64,000 nt of DNA from Clostridia bacterium (GCA_017395065.1 JAFPWH010000014.1:1-64000); one strand, 5' to 3'. Shown: positions 51,532-61,075, counted from the stretch's first letter. Numbers and translations: made by a program. Notes: a model not told the origin generated them from the sequence alone.

Positions 51532-53142
51532 ATGAAGAAACTGCTTTGCATGCTTCTCGCTCTGGTGATGGTGCTGGGCTTCGCGTCCGCATTCGCAGAG
51601 GGGAAGACCTACTACGGCGGATACACTGACATGATTGACGCCACCGTCGCCATCTATCAGCGTTCCTCCCAGGGCGACGCCGAGAACATCTGGTGGTGGG
51701 ATTTCTGCCGCGAGTATTTCGGCATCAACTTCACCGTGACCCAGCTCACCTCCACCGGTGAGTACAAGTCCACCGCTTTCGCCTCCGGCGACATGCCCGA
51801 TGTATTCTATCAGCTCTTCCTCGACAGCTCTTCTGTTGTTGAGCAGGGCGTGACCAACCACAACCTGGTTGCTCTTGACGAGTACATCACCCCTGAGTTT
51901 ATGCCCAATCTTTCCAGGATCTATGCGGCATATCCCGAGTACAAGACTGCCATCACCGCTTCCGACGGTCACATCTACTGCCTGGGCGTGATCCAGAACG
52001 CTGCCAGCCCGCTGATGACCTTCTACTACAACCAGCGCTGGCTGGACGACGCCGGACTCGACGTACCCACCACTCTTGATGAGTTCACCGAAGTCATGGC
52101 CGCGTTCAAAGATCGTGAGAACCTGCCCGAGAACGAAGGCAAGACCATCGTTCCTCTGACCGGTGACCTTGGCAACCAGCCCCGCTTCATCGCCAATGCT
52201 TTCGGCTGGATCACCGACAGCGCAGGCTATCTGACCGCTGTAGCCCTTGACGACGTAAACGGCACTCCCTGCTTCATCTACGCCGACGAGGAGCGCTTCC
52301 CCGCCTTCATGGAGATCATGAAGGAGTACATTGAGCTGGGCTACTTCTCCGCAGACGTGTTCGACGATCAGTATGCCGGCAACCAGACCGCGCAGCAGAA
52401 GGCCGAGGACCTGACCGGCTTCGATCAGAACACCTCCAACGCCATCGACCCCAACGAGTGGACTGCCGCCATCCCGCTGACCAGCGAGTGGAACGACGAG
52501 CCCGCCATTGCCCGCAGCTACAACGCCATCAACTGCCAGAGCTTCGCAATCGGCAACCGTGAGGACATGACCGAAGAGAAGATCGAGCGCCTGATGGTCT
52601 GGGTAGACTGGCTGTACGATTACGACAACTACCTGATGAGCCACTGGGGCCCCTCCGCTGAGGAGACCGAGTACCTCTATGGCCTCAAGAGCGGCTACAC
52701 CACCACCATGAACGAAGAGACCGGCAAGTGGGTATACAGCTGCAAGGAAGTTGAAGACGGCGACTTCACCAGCTTCGGCGACTATCAGAATCGCCGCATC
52801 CAGGGCATCATCGGCGGCTATCTGGGCCTGAACGTTGACCTCTGGGGCGAAGTGACCCGCAACGTCAATCCGCCGTCCTACAACAACAAGGTGGACGAGA
52901 ACGTGCTGCCCTACCTGGTAGACACCTATCCGAACATCCGCTTCTTCGACGCTGCGACCAACGAGCGCATCAGCGAGCTGCGCACCGAGATCAACAACTA
53001 CGTCAACGAGCAGTATGTGGCCTTCATCTCCGGCGAGAAGGAAATCAACGAGGAGAACCTCGCTGAGTACTTCCAGACCATCAAGGATCTTGGCTACGAA
53101 GAGTACGTACAGTACTTCATCGACTACTACGAGGCGCAGTAA
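51532..53142 (+). CDS. Extracellular sugar-binding protein of the LplA/YtcQ type
   Basis: 536 residues. The signal peptide (KKLLCMLLALVMVLGFASAF-AEG) appears cut by signal peptidase I; there is no lipobox cysteine at the cleavage site, unlike most Gram-positive binding proteins. The mature part follows the YtcQ/LipO family (YNQRWLDDAGLDVPTTLDEF, WVDWLYDYDNYLMSHWGP, GYLGLNVDLWGEVTRNVNPP). It should capture an oligosaccharide for the two permeases upstream. AAGGAG precedes ATG 51532. Codon choice looks highly expressed. Confidence 0.92.
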   Translation: MKKLLCMLLALVMVLGFASAFAEGKTYYGGYTDMIDATVAIYQRSSQGDAENIWWWDFCREYFGINFTVTQLTSTGEYKSTAFASGDMPDVFYQLFLDSSSVVEQGVTNHNLVALDEYITPEFMPNLSRIYAAYPEYKTAITASDGHIYCLGVIQNAASPLMTFYYNQRWLDDAGLDVPTTLDEFTEVMAAFKDRENLPENEGKTIVPLTGDLGNQPRFIANAFGWITDSAGYLTAVALDDVNGTPCFIYADEERFPAFMEIMKEYIELGYFSADVFDDQYAGNQTAQQKAEDLTGFDQNTSNAIDPNEWTAAIPLTSEWNDEPAIARSYNAINCQSFAIGNREDMTEEKIERLMVWVDWLYDYDNYLMSHWGPSAEETEYLYGLKSGYTTTMNEETGKWVYSCKEVEDGDFTSFGDYQNRRIQGIIGGYLGLNVDLWGEVTRNVNPPSYNNKVDENVLPYLVDTYPNIRFFDAATNERISELRTEINNYVNEQYVAFISGEKEINEENLAEYFQTIKDLGYEEYVQYFIDYYEAQ

Positions 53143-53156
53143 CCAAACAAAATAAC

Positions 53157-53181
53157 CTGATCCGGCTTTATGCCGGATCAG
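53157..53181 (+). terminator. Hairpin after the binding-protein gene
   Basis: CTGATCCGGC (53157-53166), loop TTTAT, GCCGGATCAG (53172-53181) is a perfect 10-bp stem 14 bases after the stop. It lacks a U-run and probably protects the message 3' end. Confidence 0.7.
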
Positions 53182-53205
53182 GGCTTCCGAAAGCGGAGCA
53201 CAAGC

Positions 53206-53250
53206 ACCGCCGGCTGAAAAGGGCAGCCGGCGGTATTTTATGTTTTTTTA
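53206..53250 (+). terminator. Rho-independent terminator of the sugar ABC operon
   Basis: ACCGCCGGCTG (53206-53216) pairs with CAGCCGGCGGT (53224-53234), followed by ATTTTATGTTTTTTT. Confidence 0.88.
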
Positions 53251-53289
53251 AAGAAACGTCGCCAAAGATTCGGAATGTCAAATATATAC

Positions 53290-53315
53290 AAAAAAACCGA
53301 AGCGCTTCGCTTCGG
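53290..53315 (-). terminator. Rho-independent terminator of rpmB
   Basis: On the minus strand CCGAAGCG-AAG-CGCTTCGG is followed by TTTTTTT, 20 bases after the rpmB stop. Confidence 0.9.
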
Positions 53316-53334
53316 CTGAAAATGCCATACTCGA

Positions 53335-53526
53335 TCAGACGGCTCTTTCTACTTTGCCGCTGCGCAGGCATCTGGTGCAAACAGACATACGAACGGCGCG
53401 GCCGTCCTTCATCACATGCACATTCTGGGTGTTCGGAGCCCAGGTACGGCGGGTTTTACGATTGGAGTGACTTACGTTGTTGCCATGCACGATACCCTTG
53501 CCGCATACTTCACAATATTTTCCCAT
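53335..53526 (-). CDS. rpmB: Ribosomal protein L28 (zinc-binding form)
   Basis: 63 residues from ATG 53526 behind GGGAGGTG; the frame is open further upstream but only the part from MGKYCEVCGKG matches L28. It carries two CxxC pairs (CEVC near the start, CTRC near the end), so it is the C+ zinc-binding version. SHSNRKTRRTWAPNTQNVHV is the conserved L28 core. It is a single-gene unit with its own promoter and terminator. Confidence 0.97.
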   Translation of the reverse strand: MGKYCEVCGKGIVHGNNVSHSNRKTRRTWAPNTQNVHVMKDGRAVRMSVCTRCLRSGKVERAV

Positions 53527-53571
53527 ACTTACACCTCCCTGTGGAGTAGTCATCACTGCATAACGCAAAGT

Positions 53572-53600
53572 ATTATAACAGATTTGACTCTCTATGGCAA
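53572..53600 (-). promoter_or_regulatory. Promoter of rpmB
   Basis: On the minus strand TTGCCA (53600-53595) and TATAAT (53577-53572) are 17 bases apart, 46 bases before ATG 53526. Confidence 0.85.
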
Positions 53601-53683
53601 GCAATTCCACAAAAATTAACCTGAAAAATGAAAGAAAATGTGTCTGAGCGCGCTTTCGCGCCCGGATCAGGTTTATCCCAAAC

Positions 53684-53712
53684 TTGACGGAAAGGGTCGT
53701 TTGCAGTATAAT
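53684..53712 (+). promoter_or_regulatory. Promoter of the ACT - UPF0210 pair
   Basis: TTGACG (53684-53689) and TATAAT (53707-53712) are 17 bases apart, 37 bases before ATG 53749. Confidence 0.85.
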
Positions 53713-53748
53713 GCAGTCTGTCATTAAGTCGCTGAGAGGAAATAAACC

Positions 53749-54030
53749 ATGAACGAAATGAAAAAAGTGGTCATAAGCGTGCTTGGGCTCGACCGCAAGG
53801 GCATCATCGCCAAGGTCAGCAACGTACTGTACAATAATGAAGCGAATATACTCGATATTTCACAGACGATCGTTTCCGGGTATTTTACGATGATACTGGT
53901 CGCGGATATCTCTGCGCCCGGCTGCAGCTTCGATGCGCTCAGCCGCGAGCTGTCTGATCTTGGTCAGGAGCTCGGCGTGCAGATCCGCACGCAGCTCAGC
54001 GAGATCTTCGAATCCATGTACCGTATCTGA
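53749..54030 (+). CDS. ACT-domain protein of the UPF0237/GcvR-like family
   Basis: 93 residues forming a single ACT domain plus a short tail ([20 protein letters not shown]). UPF0237 proteins are nearly always encoded ahead of the UPF0210 gene, as here with 10 bases between. It probably binds an amino acid or related ligand and regulates its partner. The biological role is not established. Confidence 0.93.
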   Translation: MNEMKKVVISVLGLDRKGIIAKVSNVLYNNEANILDISQTIVSGYFTMILVADISAPGCSFDALSRELSDLGQELGVQIRTQLSEIFESMYRI

Positions 54031-54040
54031 GGGTTTGGCT

Positions 54041-55393
54041 ATGGTTACGACATCTGAAATACTTTCCACTTTACGAATGATCGACAAGCAAAAGTTAGAC
54101 GTGCGCACGATCACCATGGGCATATCCCTGATCGGCTGTGTAAGCGACGACGACGAGCGTTTGTGCAAAAAAGTCTACGACAAGATCTGTACCCTGGCCG
54201 GTGACCTTGTCAGCGTGGGCGAAGCGATCGAAAGGGAATTCGGCGTGCCCATCGTAAACAAGCGCATTTCCGTAACGCCCGCGGCACTGATCTCGGGCGG
54301 CATGAAGGAGCCCGTAAAGCTTGCCAAAGCGCTTGACAGCGCAGCGATGCAAACGGGCGTGAACTTTATCGGCGGCTACAGCGCTTTGGTGCATAAAGCC
54401 ATGACGCAGGCAGACGAAAAGCTGATAAGCTCCATGCCCGAAGCGCTGAGCGTGACGGAGAGACTGTGCGGCTCGGTCAACGTAGGCTCTACCCGCGCCG
54501 GAATCAACATGGACGCCGTCGCGCTGATGGGGCGGGTCGTAAAGCAGCTTGCCGAAAACACAAAGGAGCAAAAGGGCTTCGGCTGCGCAAAGCTCGTCAT
54601 CTTTGCAAACGCAGTGGAGGACAATCCCTTTATGGCCGGCGCGTTTCACGGCCCCGGCGAGGGCGACTGCGCGATCAACGTAGGCGTTTCCGGCCCGGGC
54701 GTGGTCAAAAGCGCACTCGAGGGCGTTAAGGGCAAGCGCTTCGACGAGGTTGCCGAGACGATCAAAAAGACTGCTTTTTCGATCACCCGCGTGGGGCAGC
54801 TCGTCGCAAGAGAAGCCTCGAGGCGGCTGAACGTTCCCTTCGGCATCGTCGATCTTTCGCTTGCGCCTACGCCGGCCGTCGGCGACAGCGTTGCCCAGAT
54901 CCTCGAAGAAATGGGCCTTGAAGTATGCGGTACGCACGGCACCACGGCAGCGCTCGCACTGCTCAACGACGCCGTCAAAAAGGGCGGCGTCATGGCCTCC
55001 AGCCACGTGGGCGGCTTAAGCGGAGCTTTTATTCCCGTCAGCGAGGACACCGGCATGATCCGTGCCGCGGAAAGAGGCGCGCTTTGCCTTGACAAGTTAG
55101 AGGCGATGACCTGCGTGTGCTCCGTGGGTCTTGACATGATCGCCGTGCCGGGCGATACCCCGGCGGAAACGATCTCCGCGATCATCGCGGACGAAGCGGC
55201 CATCGGCATGGTCAACAACAAGACAGTCGCCGTGCGCCTGATCCCGATTCCCGGAGCAAAGCTCGGCGACAGCGTGGAATTCGGCGGCCTGTTCGGAAAA
55301 GCGCCGGTCATGGCCGTGCATCCGTTCTCCTCCGAAAAGTTCATCGCGAGGGGCGGACGCATCCCTGCGCCGCTGCAAAGTCTCAGAAACTGA
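54041..55393 (+). CDS. UPF0210/PFL-family protein
   Basis: 450 residues from ATG 54041 behind GAGGG; the frame continues upstream only inside the ACT gene. Length and motifs fit UPF0210 (DUF711): [60 protein letters not shown]. The family is related to glycyl-radical-like folds by structure but has no proven reaction. It is co-transcribed with the ACT protein. Confidence 0.93.
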   Translation: MVTTSEILSTLRMIDKQKLDVRTITMGISLIGCVSDDDERLCKKVYDKICTLAGDLVSVGEAIEREFGVPIVNKRISVTPAALISGGMKEPVKLAKALDSAAMQTGVNFIGGYSALVHKAMTQADEKLISSMPEALSVTERLCGSVNVGSTRAGINMDAVALMGRVVKQLAENTKEQKGFGCAKLVIFANAVEDNPFMAGAFHGPGEGDCAINVGVSGPGVVKSALEGVKGKRFDEVAETIKKTAFSITRVGQLVAREASRRLNVPFGIVDLSLAPTPAVGDSVAQILEEMGLEVCGTHGTTAALALLNDAVKKGGVMASSHVGGLSGAFIPVSEDTGMIRAAERGALCLDKLEAMTCVCSVGLDMIAVPGDTPAETISAIIADEAAIGMVNNKTVAVRLIPIPGAKLGDSVEFGGLFGKAPVMAVHPFSSEKFIARGGRIPAPLQSLRN

Positions 55394-55415
55394 ACCAATG
55401 TGTCATTTCATTGAC

Positions 55416-55444
55416 TTGAATAATTAACGTGCGCATGGTAAAAT
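55416..55444 (+). promoter_or_regulatory. Promoter of the asp23 - DAK2 - recG group
   Basis: TTGAAT (55416-55421) and TAAAAT (55439-55444) are 17 bases apart, 38 bases before ATG 55483. Confidence 0.65.
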
Positions 55445-55482
55445 AACAATGATTATTTCCACTCCGAAGAAAGGAGCGCAAT

Positions 55483-55836
55483 ATGGACTGCAAATTTTCA
55501 AATGAACTCGGTACGATCACCGTCAGCGAAGAAGTGGTGTTAAAGGTGGCCGGCTGCGCCGCGCTGGAATGCTACGGCATCGTGGGCATGGCAGCAAAAC
55601 GCACGAAGGACGGCATCGTTCAGCTGCTGGGTCTGGACAACCTCGGCCGCGGCGTCATCATTCACATGGACAGCGACAATTCGGTCGACGTAGACCTCTA
55701 TATCGTCGTCGAGTACGGCATTTCCATTTCCGCCGTCGCCGAGACGCTGATCGACACGGTCAAATACAAAATCGAATACCTGACCGGCGCGAAGGTCAAG
55801 AACGTAAATGTTACCGTGGAGGATATCCGCGTTTAA
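55483..55836 (+). CDS. Asp23/Gls24-family envelope stress protein
   Basis: 117 residues with the Asp23/DUF322 core (GTITVSEEVVLKVAGCAALE, YGIVGMA, VKNVNVTVEDIRV). This short form (YloU-like) precedes the DAK2-domain kinase gene in most Bacillota, as it does here 44 bases on. It is thought to be membrane-associated and linked to cell-wall homeostasis. Confidence 0.94.
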   Translation: MDCKFSNELGTITVSEEVVLKVAGCAALECYGIVGMAAKRTKDGIVQLLGLDNLGRGVIIHMDSDNSVDVDLYIVVEYGISISAVAETLIDTVKYKIEYLTGAKVKNVNVTVEDIRV

Positions 55837-55880
55837 GATAGAGCCGAACGATGTGTATCGGTCGGCATGGAGGAGTTATC

Positions 55881-57521
55881 ATGAGCTTAAAAACCATAGA
55901 CGGCAGCCTTTTTCGTGAAATGCTGATAACCGGCTGCTCAAATTTAAATAAAAACCGCGACAAGGTCGACGCGCTGAACGTCTTTCCCGTACCGGACGGC
56001 GATACCGGCACAAATATGTCCCAGACGATGAACGCCGCCGTAAAAGACCTCGGCACAGGCGACACGCCTTCCGCGGCCGATATCGCCGCAAAAGCCGCCA
56101 AAGGGGCGCTCAGGGGCGCAAGGGGAAATTCCGGCGTAATACTCAGCCAGATCCTCAGGGGCTTTGCCGCCGCGCTCAACGGACACGAAACCATCGACGC
56201 AAATCTCTTCACCGTCGCGCTCAGGATCGGCGCAAATACCGCCTACAAAGCGGTCATGAAGCCCAAGGAGGGCACGATCCTGACCGTTGCGAGGGTCATG
56301 GCGGAGGACGCGGAGCGCTTTGTCAAGAACACCGACGACATGGAAGAACTGCTGTCTCTCGTCATAAGGAGCGGCGAAGAAATCTTAAAGCGCACCCCGG
56401 ACATGCTCCCTGTGCTCAAGCAGGCGGGCGTCGTCGATTCCGGCGGCAAGGGACTCATGGTCATATTCGCCGGCTTCTACGCCGCGCTCACCGGCAACTA
56501 CGGCGAAATAGAAGAGGACACCTCCACTCAGAACATGAGCATGGAGTTCGTTGACGACCACGAGGCGCTGGAGGAGATCAACTTTGGTTACTGCACGGAG
56601 TTTATCGTCATCCATCCGAAAGAGGATCTGAGCAACAACGACGTGAACCGCCTTCGCAAGCGCCTTGAGCGCATCGGAGACTGCGTGTTCGTGGTCAGCG
56701 ACCTGACCATCGTAAAGGTGCACGTGCATACAAACGACCCGGGCAGAGCGCTGCAGATGGGCCTGGAGTTGGGCGAGCTCGACGCGATCAAGGTCGACAA
56801 CATGTTCGAGGAGCAGCGCGAGGTCGCCAAAAGAAAGGCGGAAGCCAAGGCGAAAGAGCCCATGAAGGAGTACGGCATCGTGACAGTATCCCTGGGCAGC
56901 GGCTTTATGGAGATCTTCAAGAGCCTCGAGGCAGACAAGATCGTGGACGGCGGCCAGACCATGAATCCCAGCATTGAGGACCTGCACAAGGCCATCGAAT
57001 CCACCAATGCCAAGACCGTGTATGTCCTTCCGAACAACACCAACATCATCCTCGCCGCGCAGCAGGCCGCCGAGCTTACCGAGCAGACTGTGCACGTCAT
57101 CCCCACGAAGTCCGTTCCGATGGGGATCGCCGCGGCGCTCGCGTTCTCTCCGGACGCCGACGACGAAACCAACTTAAGCGAAATGACCTCTGCCGCGGAG
57201 AAGGTGCACACGGCTTCGGTGACTTATTCCGTGCGTGACACCGTCTTTGACGACATGCAGATCCACGAAGGCGACATCATGGGTCTGATCGACAACAAGA
57301 TCAAGGAACTCGGCAGCGACGTAAAGCAGGTGGCGCTCAAGCTTCTTGAAAGCATGGTGACCGAGGAAAGCGGCGTGATCACGGTGTATTACGGCTCGGA
57401 CATCGACGAAAATACCGCGAGCGAACTGAGCCATGAAATCGAGAAGGCCTATCCGGACTGCGAAACCTATCTCGAACCGGGCGGACAGCCTCTTTACTAT
57501 TACCTGATCGCGGTCGAATAA
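55881..57521 (+). CDS. DAK2-domain fatty-acid kinase-like protein (FakA/YloV)
   Basis: 546 residues from ATG 55881, behind GGAGG; an ATG at 55851 lies before the ribosome site. The N-terminal DhaL-type kinase domain has NVFPVPDGDTGTNMSQTM for Mg-ATP binding and RGARGNSGVILSQILRG. The C-terminal half is the FakA middle and C-terminal domain (SMEFVDDHEALEEINFGYCT, TVSLGSGFMEIFKSLEAD). With a FakB fatty-acid-binding protein it phosphorylates exogenous fatty acids; no fakB (DegV-like) gene is nearby. It overlaps recG by one base. Confidence 0.94.
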   Translation: MSLKTIDGSLFREMLITGCSNLNKNRDKVDALNVFPVPDGDTGTNMSQTMNAAVKDLGTGDTPSAADIAAKAAKGALRGARGNSGVILSQILRGFAAALNGHETIDANLFTVALRIGANTAYKAVMKPKEGTILTVARVMAEDAERFVKNTDDMEELLSLVIRSGEEILKRTPDMLPVLKQAGVVDSGGKGLMVIFAGFYAALTGNYGEIEEDTSTQNMSMEFVDDHEALEEINFGYCTEFIVIHPKEDLSNNDVNRLRKRLERIGDCVFVVSDLTIVKVHVHTNDPGRALQMGLELGELDAIKVDNMFEEQREVAKRKAEAKAKEPMKEYGIVTVSLGSGFMEIFKSLEADKIVDGGQTMNPSIEDLHKAIESTNAKTVYVLPNNTNIILAAQQAAELTEQTVHVIPTKSVPMGIAAALAFSPDADDETNLSEMTSAAEKVHTASVTYSVRDTVFDDMQIHEGDIMGLIDNKIKELGSDVKQVALKLLESMVTEESGVITVYYGSDIDENTASELSHEIEKAYPDCETYLEPGGQPLYYYLIAVE

Positions 57522-59515
57522 TGCCTGCGGGATTTGAAAGCATAAAGGGCCTTGGCCCGAGGCGCATCCAAGCGCTTGAAAAAGCGGGCATACACTCGCC
57601 CGAAGAGCTTCTGCTCTATCTGCCCGTAAAATATGTCGACTACACGAATGTAAAACCCATCGCAGACTGCGTTTCGGGAGAAGATGCGGTTTTAAGGGTA
57701 TCGGTATACGGAAAACCGTCACAGGCGCACGTAAACGGAAAAACGCTTACGCGCGCCGTTTTGTGTGACGAAACGGGCAAAATCCACGCCACCTGGTTCA
57801 GACAGCCGTGGATGTACAAGCAGCTTGTAGACAGTGAAGAGTTCACCGTATACGGGCGCGTCGAAAACAAAAACGGGGTGCTGCGCCTAAGCGCTCCGCG
57901 CGTCGTGACCGAGCTCAGGTTTACGCCGAAATACAAACCCATCGACGCCGTTCCGGCAAAGCTGCTTTCGGACATCATAAAACAATCCCTTGCGCGCTGC
58001 GTACTTCCCGAAACGCTGCCTGCAAAACTCAGAAATGAATACGGCCTCATGGACCGGAATGAAGCCGTCAGGATCCTTCACGACCCGATCGACAGGCCCT
58101 CGCTCGAAAAGGCGCTGTACCGCTTTCGCTTTGAAGACATGCTGTGCTTCATGGTCTGTGCGTTCGCCATGAAACCCGTAAACAGGGACGGCATCCGCGT
58201 AGACGTCTGCGAAAAGGACGTAAGCGATTTTACCGGCAATCTGCCCTTTCCGCTGACAGGCGCACAGAGGCGGGTGCTTGGCGAGATCCTGACTGACCTG
58301 CGTTCCACAAAGCCCATGGCGCGCCTCGTGCAGGGCGACGTCGGCTGCGGAAAGACCGCCGTCGCGTTCGCAGCGATTTATGCCTGCGCGAAGGCCGGCT
58401 TCCAGTGCGCGATGATGGCCCCGACCGAAATACTCGCCGAGCAGCACTTTGAAAGCGCGCAAAGCCTTTTGGAGAAGCTGGGTGTAAAATGCGCCCTCCT
58501 TACCGGCTCGATCAGCCAAAAGAAGCACAGGGAAGTGCTCGACGCCATCGAAAGGGGAGAGATACAGGCCGTATTCGGAACGCACGCGCTGGTCAGCCCG
58601 AGCGTGAAATTCAAAAACCTCGCCCTTGCGATCACGGACGAACAGCACCGCTTCGGCGTAAGGCAGCGTACGCGCCTGGGCGAAAAGGGCGAGAACCCGA
58701 ACGTGCTCGTCATGAGCGCTACACCGATCCCCCGCACGATGGCGCTGATCCTCTACGGGGATCTGGATATTTCCGTCATAGACGAATTGCCGCCCGGGCG
58801 CATCCCGGTCAAAACCCGCCTCGTGCCCGAAAACAAGCGCGGCGACATGTATCGCTTCATTATTCAGCAGGCTTCCCTGGGCAGGCAGGCGTACTTCGTG
58901 TGTCCGCTCGTAGAGGACAGCGAGACCGTGGAAGCCGAAAGCGCGACGCATTTATATGAAAGCATGAAGCAAAGCGAGCTCGGAAAATTAAAGCTCGGCC
59001 TCATCTACGGGAAGCAGAAGGCGGAAGAAAAGCAGCAGGTCCTCGACGCCTACTATCGTGGGGAAACGGACGTGCTGGTTTCAACGACGGTGATCGAGGT
59101 CGGCGTGAACGTGCCCAACGCTACCGTGATGGTGGTCGAAAACGCGGAACGCTTCGGCCTTAGCCAATTGCATCAGCTCAGGGGCCGCGTTGGGAGAGGG
59201 AACGGGGAAGCGTGGTGTTTTCTGATGGCAAACGCCACGCAGAAGCTGAAGATCCTGACCGAAACGAACGACGGCTTCAAAATCGCCGAGAAGGACATGG
59301 AGCTCAGGGGACCGGGTGACCTGTTCGGAACGCGTCAGACGGGCGCGATCGCGGGGCTCGACGTGCGCTTCGGCGAGGACAGCAATCTGCTTGCGCTCAC
59401 GAACAACCTTGCGCGAAAGATCGCCGAAAGCGGCGATGAAGATTCGGCCATGATCCGCCTGAGTGCGCAGGCCTGGCTCAAAACCAAAAACGACGTGATC
59501 TTCGCGGCGAACTGA
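57521..59515 (+). CDS. recG: ATP-dependent DNA helicase RecG
   Basis: 664 residues. The N-terminal wedge/OB domain (KPIADCVSGEDAVLRVSVYG) is followed by helicase motifs: Walker A GDVGCGKTAVAF, DEQHRFGVRQR, MSATPIPRTMAL, TTVIEVGVNVPNAT and LHQLRGRVGRG. It reverses stalled replication forks and branch-migrates Holliday junctions. It is coupled to the DAK2 gene as in many Bacillota, but rsmD - coaD, which often follow, lie about 14 kb upstream instead. Confidence 0.98.
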   Translation: MPAGFESIKGLGPRRIQALEKAGIHSPEELLLYLPVKYVDYTNVKPIADCVSGEDAVLRVSVYGKPSQAHVNGKTLTRAVLCDETGKIHATWFRQPWMYKQLVDSEEFTVYGRVENKNGVLRLSAPRVVTELRFTPKYKPIDAVPAKLLSDIIKQSLARCVLPETLPAKLRNEYGLMDRNEAVRILHDPIDRPSLEKALYRFRFEDMLCFMVCAFAMKPVNRDGIRVDVCEKDVSDFTGNLPFPLTGAQRRVLGEILTDLRSTKPMARLVQGDVGCGKTAVAFAAIYACAKAGFQCAMMAPTEILAEQHFESAQSLLEKLGVKCALLTGSISQKKHREVLDAIERGEIQAVFGTHALVSPSVKFKNLALAITDEQHRFGVRQRTRLGEKGENPNVLVMSATPIPRTMALILYGDLDISVIDELPPGRIPVKTRLVPENKRGDMYRFIIQQASLGRQAYFVCPLVEDSETVEAESATHLYESMKQSELGKLKLGLIYGKQKAEEKQQVLDAYYRGETDVLVSTTVIEVGVNVPNATVMVVENAERFGLSQLHQLRGRVGRGNGEAWCFLMANATQKLKILTETNDGFKIAEKDMELRGPGDLFGTRQTGAIAGLDVRFGEDSNLLALTNNLARKIAESGDEDSAMIRLSAQAWLKTKNDVIFAAN

Positions 59516-59591
59516 CAAGGCGCAAACAAATATCGCCCGACGATTTACTTTTTCCGGCGCGTGTGGTATAATGCCCGTAAACGGAGGAACT

Positions 59592-60152
59592 ATGTGCGGA
59601 AGGTTTTATGTCGCGGACGACGACGCGCTGGGCGAAATGGTGAGGCGGCTCAGCCGGAAACTGAACGTTGAACTCAAAACCGGCGAAATCTGCCCAAACG
59701 ATTCCGCCGCCGTATTCGTGCGCGAATGCAGCGTAAAGCTCAAAGCCCTGACCTGGGGTTTCCGGATGGACGGGGGGAAACTGCTCATCAACGCAAGGAG
59801 TGAAAGCGCGCACGCTAAGCCCATGTTCCGGGAGCTGATCCGGGCAAACCGCCTGATCGTTCCCGCGAGCCACTACTTTGAATGGGACGGCGCAAGGGTG
59901 CGGCACAGCCTCGGCATGCCGGATGGCATCTATATGGCAGGGCTTTTCAGACCGGGCGACGAAAGATTCGTCATCCTAACCCGCGAAGCGTCTGATACGC
60001 TAAGACCTATTCACAGCCGAATGCCGGTCATCTTCAAAAAAGAAGCCGCGCTTCACTGGCTGGACCCGGGCATGGATGCCATGAGGCTTCTCGAAAGAAG
60101 CGAAGTCTCCGGCGTAGGGGAATTGAACGCACAAACGAGGCTGCAGGTATGA
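59592..60152 (+). CDS. SRAP-family DNA-protein crosslink sensor (YedK/HMCES)
   Basis: 186 residues from ATG 59592 behind ACGGAGG; the frame upstream to 59571 is ignored because the catalytic Cys must be residue 2 (MCGRFYV). Asn in LLINARSES, Glu in SHYFEWDG and His in HSRMPVIF complete the active site. It forms a covalent bond with abasic sites in single-stranded DNA. It follows recG by 76 bases and overlaps the kinase gene by 4. Confidence 0.95.
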   Translation: MCGRFYVADDDALGEMVRRLSRKLNVELKTGEICPNDSAAVFVRECSVKLKALTWGFRMDGGKLLINARSESAHAKPMFRELIRANRLIVPASHYFEWDGARVRHSLGMPDGIYMAGLFRPGDERFVILTREASDTLRPIHSRMPVIFKKEAALHWLDPGMDAMRLLERSEVSGVGELNAQTRLQV

Positions 60153-61075
60153 TCTATACGGTAACGCTTTGTCCCGCTCTGGACAGGACGGTTTTCGTAG
60201 ACGGCTTTGCCTTGGGCAAGGTAAACCGCATCTTAAGCGAACGAAAGGACCCCGGCGGCAAGGGGATCAACGTCTCCAAGACCCTTTCGGCGCTGGGCTG
60301 TGAGAGCGTCGCAATGGGTATCCTCGGCGGCACAGCCGGAGAATACATCGTAAACAGGCTGGAAGAAACGGGCATTGCGCACGATTTCGTGCTGAGCCAA
60401 AAGAACACGCGGACGAACCTCAAGGTCATCGACCGGCAAAACCGGACCACCACGGATATCAACGAAAGCGGTTTCACCGACGCGGCCGAAGCGGAGGCGC
60501 TGATCGAAAAGCTTGAAAAAAAGCTTGCCCCGGGAGACATCGTGGTCATCGCTGGCAGGATCGATACCGCCGCCCTGGATATTGCGGAATGGATTCACAG
60601 GATCGTTCGCAAGGGCGCAAGGCCCTTTCTGGACACTGAGGGCGAAGCGCTGAAAACGGGCGCCGCGGCTTCGCCGTACCTGATCAAGCCAAACGAGCTC
60701 GAGCTTAAACAGCTTACAAACGTTCGGGAGGACGGCATTCCCGCTTTGACGGCGGCTGCCGAGGAAATCAGGCAAAAGTACGGCATAAAGGTACTTGCAC
60801 TGTCTCTCGGAGAAAGGGGCGCCGTTTTCCTTGCGGAGGAAGAAGGGTACTTTGCAGAAGCCCTGAGAATCCGGGCCGTAAGCACCGTGGGGGCCGGCGA
60901 CAGCATGATGGCCTGTCTGTGCTTTGGCGTGCACGAGGGGCTTGCGTTTGAAAAGACCTGCACGCTTGCGCTTGCGGCAAGCGCCGCCGCAGTCGAGTGC
61001 AGCGGTACACAGAGTCCCGAAAAGAAGCGCATAGAACACCTGCTGCCTCAGGTGAAGCTTAGGAGGATAAAATGA
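60149..61075 (+). CDS. PfkB-family sugar-phosphate kinase (1-phosphofructokinase/tagatose-6-phosphate kinase-like)
   Basis: 308 residues. It starts with the FruK/LacC pattern MIYTVTLCPALDRTVFVD, has DPGGKGINVSKTLSALG as substrate site and VSTVGAGDSMMACLCFG with the catalytic Asp. These kinases phosphorylate fructose-1-phosphate or tagatose-6-phosphate. No fructose PTS gene lies nearby. ATGA overlaps couple it to genes on both sides. Confidence 0.92.
   Translation: MIYTVTLCPALDRTVFVDGFALGKVNRILSERKDPGGKGINVSKTLSALGCESVAMGILGGTAGEYIVNRLEETGIAHDFVLSQKNTRTNLKVIDRQNRTTTDINESGFTDAAEAEALIEKLEKKLAPGDIVVIAGRIDTAALDIAEWIHRIVRKGARPFLDTEGEALKTGAAASPYLIKPNELELKQLTNVREDGIPALTAAAEEIRQKYGIKVLALSLGERGAVFLAEEEGYFAEALRIRAVSTVGAGDSMMACLCFGVHEGLAFEKTCTLALAASAAAVECSGTQSPEKKRIEHLLPQVKLRRIK

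Noticed and set aside
53527..53724. 66-residue N-terminal extension of L28
   Set aside because: It crosses the rpmB promoter and ribosome site; L28 proteins begin with MGKYCEVCGKG.
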